From: an uncultured Parabacteroides sp.
GTDB taxonomy: Bacteria; Bacteroidota; Bacteroidia; Bacteroidales; Tannerellaceae
Length of the DNA stretch: 64,000 nt
Assembly (NCBI GenBank): GCA_944325345.1
Contig: CALUZV010000002.1
Coordinates: 124,001 to 188,000, forward strand
Reading direction: 5' to 3'
Below, in pieces: positions 43,161 through 53,800 of the stretch; position 1 is the stretch's first letter; each line of letters opens with the position of its first letter. The notes beneath the pieces were generated by a model. It was not told where the DNA came from. It was given only the letters and a program-made list of their open reading frames with translations, and did no database searches. Position numbers and translations under genes: made by a program.

Positions 43161-44474
43161 ATGAAAGTTTTAAAGTTTGGCGGTACTTCTGTGGGATCGG
43201 CACAGAGGATGAAAGATGTAGCAAAACTGATTACAGGCAGCCGCAACCTCGTTGTTCTGTCTGCCATGTCGGGCACAACCAATTCGCTGGTTGAAATCTC
43301 CGATTACTTGTACAAAAAGAACCCGGACGGCGCGAACGAAATCATCAACAAGCTCGCGATGAAGTACTACGGGCACATCGATGAACTCTATAAGACAGAC
43401 GAATATAAGCAGAAGGCTAAGGAACTGGTAACTTTTCATTTTGACAAAATCCGTTCTTTCACCAAAGACTTGTTCACGCTGTTCGAAGAGAAGGTTATCC
43501 TGGCTCAGGGTGAATTAATGTCCACGGGAATGATGAACCTCTATCTCCACGAATGCGGAGTCAATTCGGTTCTCCTCCCGGCGCTGGATTTCATGCGGAC
43601 AGACAAAAATGCTGAGCCGGACCCGCTGTATATCCGCGAGAAACTCCAGAAGCTGCTCGACGAGCACCCGGAGGCAGACTTGTACATCACTCAGGGTTAT
43701 ATCTGCCGCAATGCTTACGGAGAAATCGACAACCTCCAGCGCGGCGGAAGCGACTACACAGCTTCCCTCATCGGCGCCGCTATCAAGGCCGAGGAAATCC
43801 AAATCTGGACGGACATCGACGGGATGCACAACAACGACCCACGCGTTGTGGACAAGACTTCACCCGTACGCCAGTTGCATTTCGAAGAGGCAGCAGAGTT
43901 AGCTTATTTCGGCGCGAAAATCTTGCATCCGACGTGCATTCTCCCGGCGAAAATCAACAACATCCCCGTTCGCCTTTTGAACACCATGCAGCCCGACGCC
44001 CCCGGCACGTTAATCTCCAACGAAACCGAGAAGGGGAAAATCAAAGCCGTGGCTGCGAAAGACAATATCACTTCTATCAAAATCAAAAGCGGACGGATGC
44101 TGCTGGCTACCGGTTTCTTGCGCAAGGTCTTCGAGATCTTCGAGAACTACCAGACGCCGATCGACATGGTTACGACATCGGAAGTGGGTGTTTCCGTTAC
44201 CATCGACAACCGCAAGCACTTGGACGAAATCGTGAACGACCTGAAAAAGTACGGCACGGTTTCCGTTGATGAAGACATGGTGATTGTCTGTGTCGTCGGC
44301 GACTTGGAATGGGACAACGTAGGCTTCGAGGCCCGCATCGTACAGGCGATGAAGGAAGTCCCCGTCCGCATGATATCCTACGGTGGCAGCAACTACAACG
44401 TCTCTTTGCTCATCAAGGCGAGCGACAAGAAGCGCGCGTTGCAGGCATTGAGCGACCACTTGTTTCAGAATTAA
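43161..44474 (+). CDS. lysC: Aspartate kinase, monofunctional
   Basis: 437 residues. The N-terminal signature KVLKFGGTSVGSAQRMKDV, the kinase core RGGSDYTASLIGAAIKAEEIQIWTDIDGM (~205-235) and tandem ACT domains from ~300 (ITSIKIKSGRMLLATGFLRKVFEIFE and VCVVGDLEW) are present. There is no homoserine dehydrogenase fusion. It phosphorylates aspartate as the first step to lysine, threonine, methionine and diaminopimelate. Pairing with lysA suggests the lysine-sensitive isoform. Confidence 0.94.
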   Translation: MKVLKFGGTSVGSAQRMKDVAKLITGSRNLVVLSAMSGTTNSLVEISDYLYKKNPDGANEIINKLAMKYYGHIDELYKTDEYKQKAKELVTFHFDKIRSFTKDLFTLFEEKVILAQGELMSTGMMNLYLHECGVNSVLLPALDFMRTDKNAEPDPLYIREKLQKLLDEHPEADLYITQGYICRNAYGEIDNLQRGGSDYTASLIGAAIKAEEIQIWTDIDGMHNNDPRVVDKTSPVRQLHFEEAAELAYFGAKILHPTCILPAKINNIPVRLLNTMQPDAPGTLISNETEKGKIKAVAAKDNITSIKIKSGRMLLATGFLRKVFEIFENYQTPIDMVTTSEVGVSVTIDNRKHLDEIVNDLKKYGTVSVDEDMVIVCVVGDLEWDNVGFEARIVQAMKEVPVRMISYGGSNYNVSLLIKASDKKRALQALSDHLFQN

Positions 44475-44479
44475 GAATC

Positions 44480-44540
44480 AATAATGAAGAATGAAGGATC
44501 CGTGCTCTCGGAATCCTTCATTCTCCACTCTTCATTTAGC
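44480..44540. repeat. Word-repeat inverted repeat between lysC and lysA
   Basis: GAATGAAGGAT pairs exactly with ATCCTTCATTC around a 13-nt loop, with further GAAGA / TCTTC words outside. It fills the gap between the two genes. Confidence 0.75.
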
Positions 44541-44542
44541 TT

Positions 44543-45700
44543 ATGTTGAAAGGTACATTCCCCATCGCGAAGTTCCAGGAACTTCAGACTCCCTTCTATT
44601 ATTACGATTTATCCCTCCTCCAAAATACATTGGATGTCATCCGGAACGAAGCTGGCAAATATGGCTATAACGTCCATTACGCTATCAAGGCCAACGCCAA
44701 TCCCCGCGTGCTGGAGCTTATCGCCCGCAACGGCCTCGGAGCCGACTGCGTAAGCGGCGGTGAGATTCAGGCAGCGTTGAATGCCGGTTTCCCTGCCAAT
44801 AAGATAGTTTTTGCAGGTGTTGGCAAGGCGGATTGGGAGATCAACCTCGGTTTGGATAACGACATCTTCTGCTTCAACGTCGAGTCGCTCGCCGAGCTGA
44901 GAGTCATCAACGAATTGGCCGGGAAGAAAGGCAAAGTCGCCCCCATCGCTCTCCGCATCAATCCGGAAGTCGATGCGCACACCCATGCAAAGATTACCAC
45001 GGGCATGAAGGAAAACAAATTCGGTATCAACCTCAGCCTCCTGCCCTCCGTCTTCCAGGAAATTAAGGTTTCACCGCACGTGAAACTCATCGGCATACAC
45101 GCGCACATCGGTTCGCAAATCACCGATATGTCTGCTTTCCGCAATTTGGCCATCCGCATCAATGAAATCCAGGACGAGTTGGAGCAAGTAGGCCTACAGG
45201 TCGAAAACCTCAACCTCGGCGGAGGCTTGGGCATCGATTATTACCATCCCAACCATCTGCCGATAGCCGCTTTCGACAACTACTTTGCGGTCTTCAACAA
45301 GCTGCTGCAACTTCGCCCGGGTCAGCGCGTGCATTTCGAACCGGGACGTTCGGTTGTGGCACAATGTGGCTCGCTCATCTCCCGCGTACTTTATGTCAAA
45401 GAAGGAGAGACACGTAAATTTGCCATCCTCGATGCCGGCTTTACCGAACTTATCCGTCCGGCCATGTACGATGCTTACCATCGTATCGAAAACATTTCGA
45501 GCGACGAGCCGGTAGAGCTTTACGATGTCGTTGGCCCCATCTGCGAATCTTCGGATGTCTTCGGAAAAGACGTGGAACTGAACCGCGCCCACCGTGGCGA
45601 CTTCATCGCCCTCCGTTCTGCCGGGGCATACGGTGAGGTGATGGCTTCGCAGTACAACTGCCGCAAGTTGCCGACAGCCTACTATTCAGACCAGTTTTAA
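44543..45700 (+). CDS. lysA: Diaminopimelate decarboxylase
   Basis: 385 residues, a fold-type III PLP enzyme. The PLP lysine is in VHYAIKANANPRVLE (~50). Other hallmarks are GLGADCVSGGEIQAAL, HAHIGSQITD, NLGGGLGIDY, FEPGRSVVAQCG and the catalytic Cys in VGPICESSDVFGKD (~330). It makes L-lysine from meso-diaminopimelate. It lies 68 nt after lysC beyond an inverted repeat and is probably co-transcribed. Confidence 0.96.
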   Translation: MLKGTFPIAKFQELQTPFYYYDLSLLQNTLDVIRNEAGKYGYNVHYAIKANANPRVLELIARNGLGADCVSGGEIQAALNAGFPANKIVFAGVGKADWEINLGLDNDIFCFNVESLAELRVINELAGKKGKVAPIALRINPEVDAHTHAKITTGMKENKFGINLSLLPSVFQEIKVSPHVKLIGIHAHIGSQITDMSAFRNLAIRINEIQDELEQVGLQVENLNLGGGLGIDYYHPNHLPIAAFDNYFAVFNKLLQLRPGQRVHFEPGRSVVAQCGSLISRVLYVKEGETRKFAILDAGFTELIRPAMYDAYHRIENISSDEPVELYDVVGPICESSDVFGKDVELNRAHRGDFIALRSAGAYGEVMASQYNCRKLPTAYYSDQF

Positions 45701-45783
45701 TTGAACCATATTGCAAGGCGGGTCAGAGGCTTCGGGGCAAACACCGGAACCACTGGCCCGCCATTTATAAGCTATCATTTATT

Positions 45784-46926
45784 ATGTTGTTTCTTCTGAT
45801 TACCTTTCTGCTTGTCCTCGTCTATCAACTCCGTTTCCTCCGTCTGGTAACATCTTCCATCCGGGAAAAAGAGGGAAAGCAGGAAGATTGCCCACCCGTT
45901 TCCGTCTTGCTCTACGCGGATGACTGCAACGATACGCTCCCCGAAATGCTTCGCGCCTTATCCGACCAGGATTACCCTGCCTTCGAGGTCATTGTCGTCA
46001 ATAACGACCGCGACAAGGATACGGAAGCCCTCCTGAACCACTTTGCCGCCGAGCATCGGAACTTCTATCACACCTACATTCCCCGCGACGCCCGCTACCT
46101 GAGCCGTAAAAAGCTCGCCCTCACCCTCGCTGTCAAGGCAGCGCACTACGACCATTTCCTTCTCTTGGAAACAGACTGCCTCCCGACGTCCCGCCATTGG
46201 ATTCACGCGATGATGCAGTCCTATCGGGAACAGACCGAAATCGTCCTTGGCTATTGCGTCTATCCTTTCAACAACGGCATCACTCAGAAACTGATAGCCT
46301 ATGCCAATCTGACGGACGGAATGAGTTACCTCTCGTCCGCCCTCGCCTCCCGCTTTTATCGCGGAAACGGGCGCAACCTCTCCTACACCCGCGCCATCTT
46401 TGAAAAAGCGCAGGGTTTCCGTCGCCACCTCAACCTCGTGGCAGGCGACGACGACCTTTTCGTCCACGAAGCTGCGCGCGAAGGAAACACAGCCGTTTCC
46501 CTTACCCCCGACAGCTTTACTCGCCGCCGCGAACCCCTGACACGAGCTGCTTGGAGGCAAGAAAACCTCACGCACGCCGTTTCAGCCCAGCATGTCCGTG
46601 GCGTGCTGCCTGTTTTGCTTCGTCTCGAGCCGTTTGTTTGTGCCGTCTTTTGGGTTACAGCAATTTATGGAATAGCACATCTTGTGCAAGATTGGAAATT
46701 ACCCGTCCTCGCCTTCGTTCTTTTCTTGGTTTATTATGGAATCAAGGCGTGGATATACCGCCGCGCGTCTGCTCTGTTTCGGACGCCACTGAATCCCTTC
46801 CTTTTGCCTCTCCTGGATGTACTCAACATTGCAGAACACATCACCTTGCTTCTCCATTATCCTTTTGCGAAGCGGAGCAACTATATCTTTTGGGTGGATA
46901 GGAGGAAAAAGGAGCGGAAAGAGTAA
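45784..46926 (+). CDS. Membrane-associated family 2 glycosyltransferase
   Basis: 380 residues. An N-terminal membrane helix (~1-18) precedes a GT-A domain (~38-235): PPVSVLLYADDCNDTL, FEVIVVNNDRDKDTE, DHFLLLETDCLPTSRHWI (a DxD-like ETD) and VAGDDDLFVHEAA. Two or three C-terminal helices follow (~280-360). It probably transfers a sugar to a lipid or surface polymer; donor and acceptor cannot be told. It follows lysA by 83 nt, including a GC-rich hairpin (45719-45765) without a T-run. Confidence 0.85.
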   Translation: MLFLLITFLLVLVYQLRFLRLVTSSIREKEGKQEDCPPVSVLLYADDCNDTLPEMLRALSDQDYPAFEVIVVNNDRDKDTEALLNHFAAEHRNFYHTYIPRDARYLSRKKLALTLAVKAAHYDHFLLLETDCLPTSRHWIHAMMQSYREQTEIVLGYCVYPFNNGITQKLIAYANLTDGMSYLSSALASRFYRGNGRNLSYTRAIFEKAQGFRRHLNLVAGDDDLFVHEAAREGNTAVSLTPDSFTRRREPLTRAAWRQENLTHAVSAQHVRGVLPVLLRLEPFVCAVFWVTAIYGIAHLVQDWKLPVLAFVLFLVYYGIKAWIYRRASALFRTPLNPFLLPLLDVLNIAEHITLLLHYPFAKRSNYIFWVDRRKKERKE

Positions 46927-47059
46927 ATCCCTATTCCTGCATATTTCGTTTACCCGGAATTATCCTCTGATTGCCTTTCGTACCGGGCATTAGGGAACCG
47001 GCTCGTAACGGACAAGTTTCTGAATAGCTTCTTAAGGGACTTTAAAACATAAAAAATCC

Positions 47060-47275
47060 TTATGTAAACCTTCATTTCTCACTTTTAATAATAAAAAGGA
47101 GAAATGAAGACCTTCAGAAGCCTGTTCAAAAGTTTGAAGTGGGTTTTGAAGACCTTCATTTACTCCATTTAATATTAAAAGGAAGAAATGTAAACCTTCA
47201 TTTCTTCTTTTTATTATCAAAAGTGAGAAATGTAAGCATACATTTCTTCTTTTTGATAACAAAAGTGAGAAATGA
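47060..47275. repeat. Array H: 42-bp period between convergent genes
   Basis: CCTTCA / CATACA blocks align at 47073, 47115, 47157, 47199 and 47241, always 42 bp apart. Units contain long AT-rich dyads such as CATTTCTC...GAGAAATG. The array lies between the 3' ends of the glycosyltransferase and MATE genes. A 76-codon ORF through it is a product of the repeat. No clear terminator for either gene is seen in 46927-47361. Confidence 0.9.
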
Positions 47276-47361
47276 ATGGATTCAATACATATAATACCAG
47301 CGATTTAAACGCTTGCATTTTCTTCACGGAATGAAAACAAACAATGGGGCAGAAATCCCTT

Positions 47362-48708
47362 TCACCCCTTTTTCTTCAACGCCACGACATGCCGCCAAAG
47401 GAATATCCAAGCCAGCACCGCCGCGAGGAAATCGGAAAGAGGGCCGGCGAGCCATACACCATCCAAATCGAAGGCCAAAGGCATCAGTAGGGTTGCCGGG
47501 ATAAGGAAGATACATTGGCGACTCAGGCTAAGAAACATGGCTTTCCACGCGATACCTATGCTTTGGAAAAACTGACTGATGGATATTTGCGAACCGACGA
47601 CGAGGAAGGCCAGCAGGTTCAATCGAAGTCCGTTGGCTGTGATGCGCAACAATTCTTCGTCCGAAGTGAAGCCCTTGGCTATCCATTCAGGACAAAAGAA
47701 ACTGAGGAGAAAGCCGAGACCTGTGATGATAGTCGAGAGTTTGATAACTTTATAAAGCGTCTGTTGCACACGGTCGTGATGTCCCGCTCCATAATTGAAG
47801 CCGACAATCGGTTGCATCCCCTGCGCGATGCCGATAACCAGCATCACGACGAGCATCGCCACGCTGGTGATGATGCCGCACGCACCGATGGCCAAGTCGC
47901 CCCCGTAGGTTTTGAGTGCGTGGTTCATCACAACATTGACCAAACTTCCCGCCAACTGCATGGAGAAAGGCGAAACGCCGATGGCCAGAATTGCCCAGAC
48001 GATGCGCCTATCCAGACTGAAACAACCGCGCCGGAAATGGATGAGACTCTCCTTGCTCAGAAAATGCCCCATCACCAAAGCCGCACCGACCGCCATGGAG
48101 ATGACTGTGGCAATAGCCGCTCCCCGGATACCCATATCGAAGACAAAGATGAAAATAGGGTCGAGGATGATGTTCATCACCGCCCCGGCCAACATCGTCA
48201 GCATCGCCTTCTTGGGATAACCTGAGGCGCGCATGACGGCATTGAAACTGAAACTCAACGCCGCTAAGATATTGCCCGGCACCACGATATACAAATAATC
48301 TTTGGCATAAGGGATGGTTTGTTCGCTTCCGCCGAAAGCCTTCAGTAGGGGATCCATGAAAATCATGCAAGGGGTAATGGTGAGGGCTGAGATGATAAAT
48401 GTCAGTGTCAAGGCATTCCCCAAGATTCGTTCAGCTTGCGGCGTATCCTTCCGTCCGAGACAAATGGAAATATGGGTTGCCGCACCTGCCCCGATGAGCA
48501 TCCCGAAAGCCTGGAGGAAAAGTAGGATAGGGAATGTCAGCGTCAAGCCGGAAATAGCCAGTGGCCCGACACCCTGACCGATAAAGACACGATCCACAAT
48601 GTTATACAAGGCATTGACCATCGTCCCGATAACAGCCGGAATCGCATAGAAAAGCAGGAGCTTGCCAATCTTCTCGTGCTCCAAGCGCCAAGTAATTTCG
48701 TTTGCCAT
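47362..48708 (-). CDS. MATE-family efflux transporter
   Basis: 448 residues with about 12 membrane helices in two halves. The first half begins LLLFYAIPAVIGTMVNALYNIVDRVFIGQGVGPLAISGLTLTFPI, a typical MATE/DinF N-terminus; the second repeats the pattern (VNVVMNHALKTYGGDLAIGACGI, GMQPIVGFNYGAG). It exports drugs or metabolites with Na+ or H+ exchange; the substrate is unknown. It follows fbp by 4 nt, so the two are co-transcribed without an obvious functional link. Confidence 0.92.
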   Translation of the reverse strand: MANEITWRLEHEKIGKLLLFYAIPAVIGTMVNALYNIVDRVFIGQGVGPLAISGLTLTFPILLFLQAFGMLIGAGAATHISICLGRKDTPQAERILGNALTLTFIISALTITPCMIFMDPLLKAFGGSEQTIPYAKDYLYIVVPGNILAALSFSFNAVMRASGYPKKAMLTMLAGAVMNIILDPIFIFVFDMGIRGAAIATVISMAVGAALVMGHFLSKESLIHFRRGCFSLDRRIVWAILAIGVSPFSMQLAGSLVNVVMNHALKTYGGDLAIGACGIITSVAMLVVMLVIGIAQGMQPIVGFNYGAGHHDRVQQTLYKVIKLSTIITGLGFLLSFFCPEWIAKGFTSDEELLRITANGLRLNLLAFLVVGSQISISQFFQSIGIAWKAMFLSLSRQCIFLIPATLLMPLAFDLDGVWLAGPLSDFLAAVLAWIFLWRHVVALKKKG

Positions 48709-48712
48709 CGAT

Positions 48713-50731
48713 TTATCCTCTGTAATAATAACGGGGTTCGCGTTCCCGCTCTTGAATAAAGCCGTTGCGGTAAGCGTATAACAATTTCTCTAAATCCCGA
48801 ATTTGCATCTGGAGTTCCGCGCCCTTGTCGGTATCCTTCACCATCTGGCGATGCGAACTCAACTCGACTACAATCGTCGTCGAGCGGATATCCAATCCCT
48901 CCTCAATAGCCTTCGCCGTCGATTCGAACGGTTCGTGCTGGACGAGCTGGAAACCGCGCGAGTGGTAAACCAGCGTATAGCCCGCGATGCCTGTTTCCGT
49001 ATGGTAAGCCTTCGAGAATCCACCGTCGATGACCAGCAGTTTGCCGTTAGCCTTAATCGGATTCTCTCCTTTGATAGAACGGACGGGGACATGGCCGTTG
49101 ATGATGTGGCGATGTTGGCCGGTAACACCAAACTCATCCAAGAGCATGTCGCAAATCTTCTCCTCCGTGCGGAGCGTATAGTAATACCCTTTTTCTTCCT
49201 TATGCGTTTCCTTGTCCTCAATGAAGCAACGCTCGAATGTCGCCATCCGGCTCTTGTCGAAGAGCGGAGAGTCGGCGCCGCACCAGAGGTACCAGACGTA
49301 ATCCATCGCGAATTGCTGTTCGGGCGTTTCCTCGGTCTCGAAATACGCCGTGCGTACCAGCTGATCCACGCGGTCGAGCAATGCCTTTCCTTTATAATAG
49401 ACACCATCCACGCAGATTTCCTTCAGCGTCCCGTCCTCATTCAGAGGAACCGAAGCATGAAACAAAAGGTTGGAATTGCATACCGTGTACATGCTTCCGT
49501 GGCGGAAAAGGCAACGGACGTGCTTATGAAGTTTCTCGCTGCTCTTGAAGGAATGGAGCATCCGCTGCATCAAATCCTCTTCTTCAATGGATAGGCGGTA
49601 CGGGTCCTTCGGGTCAATCGTCGGCCAAAAGGTATCGCGGAGCGGGTATTCCTTCCCATTGGCCAAGCGAATCGTTCCTTTCTTCAAGTCCATCCGGTGC
49701 AACAGCAGGCGGTCGTCCATTTGGAACTCCGGACGGCGGCGAATAATCTCGCCTTCCAATTTAAACTGGATAACCGTCATGGCTTTCTGCATCTGCGAAA
49801 TCAGACGAATCGTTTTCTCGTCGAACGTTCCATCCGAACCTCCGGTCTTGGGCAAGAACAATTCACAAGGGTCGTTGGCATACGTTTCCATCGCGAAGGT
49901 TGCGAGAGGAAGGAGGTTGATGCCGTAGCCATCCTCCAGTGTCGCCAGATTCCCGTAGCGCAAGCACATGCGGATGACATTCGCGATACTCCCCATGTTG
50001 CCGGCAGCCGCGCCCATCCACAAGATGTCGTGGTTGCCCCACTGGATGTCGAAGTTGTGGTAATCGCATATCGTATCCATGATGATATGCGCGCCGGGGC
50101 CGCGGTCGTAAATGTCGCCGATGATATGCAGCAAGTCGATCGTCAGCCGCTGAATCAAATTGCAGATAGCGATGATGAACTCATCCGCCCGCCCGGTCGA
50201 GATAATCGTATTGATAATCTTATCGACGTATGCCGACTTATTCGGCTCCGTCGAAGACTCGTGCAGCAACTCCTGGATGATGTAGGAAAATTCCCGGGGC
50301 AACGCCTTGCGCACTTTCGAGCGCGTATATTTCGACGAGACGTTGCGGCAGACGCGCACCAGCTGGTTCAGCCGAATCATATACCAGTCGTCGATTTCCT
50401 TCTCCTTCGCCTTGACCAGTTCCAGCTTGGCTTCGGGATAATAGATCAAAGTGCAAAGCTCTTTCTTCTCGCTCTCGCGCAGGGTTGTGCTGAAAATCTC
50501 GTTCACCTTGCGCTTGATGGCGCCCGAGGCATTCCTTAGCACATGGATAAACGCCTCGTACTCGCCGTGGACGTCGCTCAAGAAATGCTCCGTTCCCTTC
50601 GGCAAATTCAGAATCGCCTCGAGGTTGATAATCTCCGTGCTGGCATCCGCAATCGTCGGGAAGCTACGCGAGAGGAGCTGCAAATAACGCAAGTCGTTCG
50701 TTATTGTTTCTGGGGTAATATCTTTTGTCAT
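48713..50731 (-). CDS. fbp: Fructose-1,6-bisphosphatase, class III
   Basis: 672 residues from ATG 50731, the size of Firmicutes/Bacteroidetes FBPase III. The metallophosphatase motifs are HFLSDVHGEYEAF (~60), IGDIYDRGPGAHIIMDTI (~210), WGNHDILWMGAAAGN (~245), INGHVPVRSIKGENPIKANGKLLVIDGGFSKAYH and YTLVYHSRGFQLVQHEPF. It hydrolyses fructose-1,6-bisphosphate in gluconeogenesis. It has a consensus-like promoter at 50755-50786. Confidence 0.96.
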   Translation of the reverse strand: MTKDITPETITNDLRYLQLLSRSFPTIADASTEIINLEAILNLPKGTEHFLSDVHGEYEAFIHVLRNASGAIKRKVNEIFSTTLRESEKKELCTLIYYPEAKLELVKAKEKEIDDWYMIRLNQLVRVCRNVSSKYTRSKVRKALPREFSYIIQELLHESSTEPNKSAYVDKIINTIISTGRADEFIIAICNLIQRLTIDLLHIIGDIYDRGPGAHIIMDTICDYHNFDIQWGNHDILWMGAAAGNMGSIANVIRMCLRYGNLATLEDGYGINLLPLATFAMETYANDPCELFLPKTGGSDGTFDEKTIRLISQMQKAMTVIQFKLEGEIIRRRPEFQMDDRLLLHRMDLKKGTIRLANGKEYPLRDTFWPTIDPKDPYRLSIEEEDLMQRMLHSFKSSEKLHKHVRCLFRHGSMYTVCNSNLLFHASVPLNEDGTLKEICVDGVYYKGKALLDRVDQLVRTAYFETEETPEQQFAMDYVWYLWCGADSPLFDKSRMATFERCFIEDKETHKEEKGYYYTLRTEEKICDMLLDEFGVTGQHRHIINGHVPVRSIKGENPIKANGKLLVIDGGFSKAYHTETGIAGYTLVYHSRGFQLVQHEPFESTAKAIEEGLDIRSTTIVVELSSHRQMVKDTDKGAELQMQIRDLEKLLYAYRNGFIQEREREPRYYYRG

Positions 50732-50754
50732 AATGGCATGTCTTTTTCTTCGGG

Positions 50755-50786
50755 CAAAGATACGGCTTTGGCAACACAATAACAAA
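50755..50786 (-). promoter_or_regulatory. Promoter of fbp
   Basis: The minus strand reads TTTG (50786-50783), 20 bp, TATCTTTG (50762-50755), with the ATG 24 nt downstream. Confidence 0.7.
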
Positions 50787-50817
50787 AGGAAAAGGGACGA
50801 ACCTCACGGCCCATCCC
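50784..50817 (-). terminator. Terminator of the MBG-domain surface-protein gene
   Basis: The minus strand GGGATGGGCC / GGTTCGTCCC stem (with wobbles, GTGA loop) is followed by TTTTCCTTTT. It overlaps the -33 region of the fbp promoter. A second perfect dyad (TTGATACT / AGTATCAA) lies nearer the stop codon at 50850-50872. Confidence 0.65.
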
Positions 50818-50868
50818 TCCTCTGCAAAACTTAAAATTATAAACGATCATATTGATACTTCGCGAGTA

Positions 50869-53800
50869 TCAATTTCTTACTTGCAATTTGACAATCGTCT
50901 CGCCCATGCGGACAATGTAAACGCCCTCGGCGAGGTTCGCAAACTCGCACTGGCCTGTAACCTTGTCTGCCGCTACTACGGCACCCGCCATCGAGATGAT
51001 TTGGACGTCGGTCGGTTCCGGGGTGATGACGATGATCTTGTTGGGTTGAGCGTAGGCACGGAAGTCGGTGGCTGCGATTTCTTCGTTACCAACTGGGAAA
51101 CCATCGGCAGCATAAATCTTCACGTAGATATCGCTCTGGACGTTGCGGATCTGGAAGTATTCGCTTACAGGATCGAACTTCACTTCCTGATAGTCTCCGG
51201 ATTTTCCTCTCTTGATAAAGATGCGATAACCGCCCTCATTGGCTACACCGTCCTTTTCGTACCAAACTGTGAAGCTGCCACCAGCATCAGTGTACTTTCT
51301 GTCATGGCGAGAGAAGAGTTCAAGACCTTCGGCAGCGTAATCTGTCTTGACATCTAAGAATGTATAATCTTTGTTCGCCAAGAAGAGCTGATAACGCTTG
51401 GTTACGATGCCAGAACCGCCACCTATCGAACCGCCTTCGTCCGGATCAACAACTTCGATGCCTGTATCATCACCATCATCCTCATCGGTCGGAGGCAAAA
51501 TGATACTACCGTCATCTTCCAACGCTACTTCTGTTTCACCATACATCCATGTCGGAGTATAATTATCCTTCAAGAATCCATCTTTTCCATCCTTAAGAGC
51601 TGCACCCTCAAGCTTTACTTTTACGATATCGCCATCAGCCAAGCGTTCAATCTCTGTTCCATTTTCATCTACCAATATAATTCTGGTATATGTGAATTCA
51701 GGCTCTACTTCATTTAGATAAGTAACATCATCCCATGGACTCCACCATTCTTCCAGATTATCCATATCAACATCATCCGGGATAGTCGTAGGAACTTCGG
51801 TCAAATTAACAGTCAGAGAGCGTGGTATAATTTCGATTGTCTTTGTAACCGTTGCACTTCCATAGATGTCGCTATCGAAGGTAATTGATGCGGTGTATGT
51901 ACCGACGTTTTTGACTTCGTCTGCATCACCCCAAGAAATAGTGCCGTTATATTCATCCGGATTTATGGTTTGCAATGTACCATCGCTTAGTGTTATCTTC
52001 ACTGCAATTTCTTGCTGTGAATAATCCACACCGTTATAGATGTACTTGCCATTGTCGTCGGTTTCTGCACCTTCTATTTCAAGAACGATATCCTCTACAT
52101 CTTCTGGATCATTACCATCAATTATTTTCGTTACGATTGCGTCTCCTGCCTTGAAATCCATATTATAATTCTTAGCCAAAAATGAACTATTGTCTTTAAA
52201 CGCAACCGTTCCCTGTGTGATAGCATCTGCATATTCACCCGGGACATTAACCTTAGCAGTAATCTTCAATTCTCCCTGTAATGCTGCTGTCTCGCCACTT
52301 ACTCCAGTTGTAATAGTTTCAATATTCGGATTCTCAGAACCAACAATAACAGGAGTCGTCTTAAATGTTCCACCTACTTCGATTTCCTGATCCATCGCCG
52401 TAACAGTTATGGGTCTCGGCTTGACTATTACTTCAATGTTATCATCTGTATAATCAATCGTTCCATAATAACCACTACCGGCATCTTCAGTACTTGTCCC
52501 TTTTACAGAAAGTAATTGATAAGTACCTGCGTCTTTTACTGAGGTTACATTCGGTTGCGTCGGTGTAACAGAAGTTTCAACTCCCGGCTCCCAATAATTA
52601 TAAGTTACAGTAAAGTCTTTATCTGCGCCTTCCTCCAGATTAACAGGTTGAGAGCCGTTACCTTTAACAGTTACATTTACTACCGTATGAGATGTACCAT
52701 CATAAGTAAACCCTTCTCCAATATCTGTTTTAACCGTTACATCTTCTTTAGTAATTTCCTCAGCTTTTCCCTGAATATTAAATGTAACTTTAACCTCTAC
52801 AGGTTCTGTTCCTCCGGTTGGAGTAACATTATAAACATATTCACTCGTTCCTGCTTGGGTTGTATTATCTGTTATAAAAGCTAGACTAGCATAGTCGATA
52901 CCTGTAGGCAATTCTTTTGTTGTTGTCTTTTCTGCTGTAGCTGCCAAACCTTCAGACATAGTAAACGAGGCCGTTACACCTTCCTCTCCTGCTTCTGCCG
53001 TTAATGTTAATGCTTTACGAATCCAAGCACCAGCGACTTCCGTTATCGTTGTCGCATTAGGGACATTCGAGTCTGTTGTTATTTGGGTTGATACCTTATT
53101 ATCTCCACTCTTCATCCACCCTACAAAAGCATCTTGATCTGTAGAACAAGAAAGTTCTTTATCAGATAATATTACTTCCGTCGATGGTCCATAACGATTA
53201 TAGTCCGTAGGCAACTGTGCTTCTTGAGCAGAACATCCTTCTAACTGCCCATAATCATAATCAACGCGATAAGCCTTAACCGTACCACTACCTGTGATAT
53301 CTTCCTCTGCATCGCATTTCAAGGTATAGCCGGATGCTAAGGTTAAGGTATGACCGTTGGTATTTAATGTTGCAGTCAAATTATTGTCAGTTAAATCCAG
53401 CGGAGAACTCAATGTAACATCACTATACATATAGCCTTTGCCATTATTTCCGGCTGAACTATTATCAAAGAAAATACCTTTAAAATTATTTTTATTCCAC
53501 TTGATATATTGGAAAGGTTTATTCGTTACAACCACCCCATTTCCTTGCATCTCAAAAGAACCTGATGGTGTCAATGTCCGCAACCCACTTATAGCACTAT
53601 CTGTGGTATCGAAAATTACCGTACCTCCATTGATTGTAACATCTCCAGGATATCCAGCATCTCCATCAATACCAGTTTTTCCTTTAATAGTCAAAGAGCC
53701 AGTACTTGATTCTTGAACTATAAGGTGCCCTAGAGTTGTATTTTTAATACACATCTCGTCTGGAGCTTCAAATGTATTTTCTCCTAAAAGAATTAATTTG

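Noticed and set aside
45719..45765. GC-rich hairpin after lysA as an intrinsic terminator
   Set aside because: The stem is plausible but no T-run follows, so termination is not supported.
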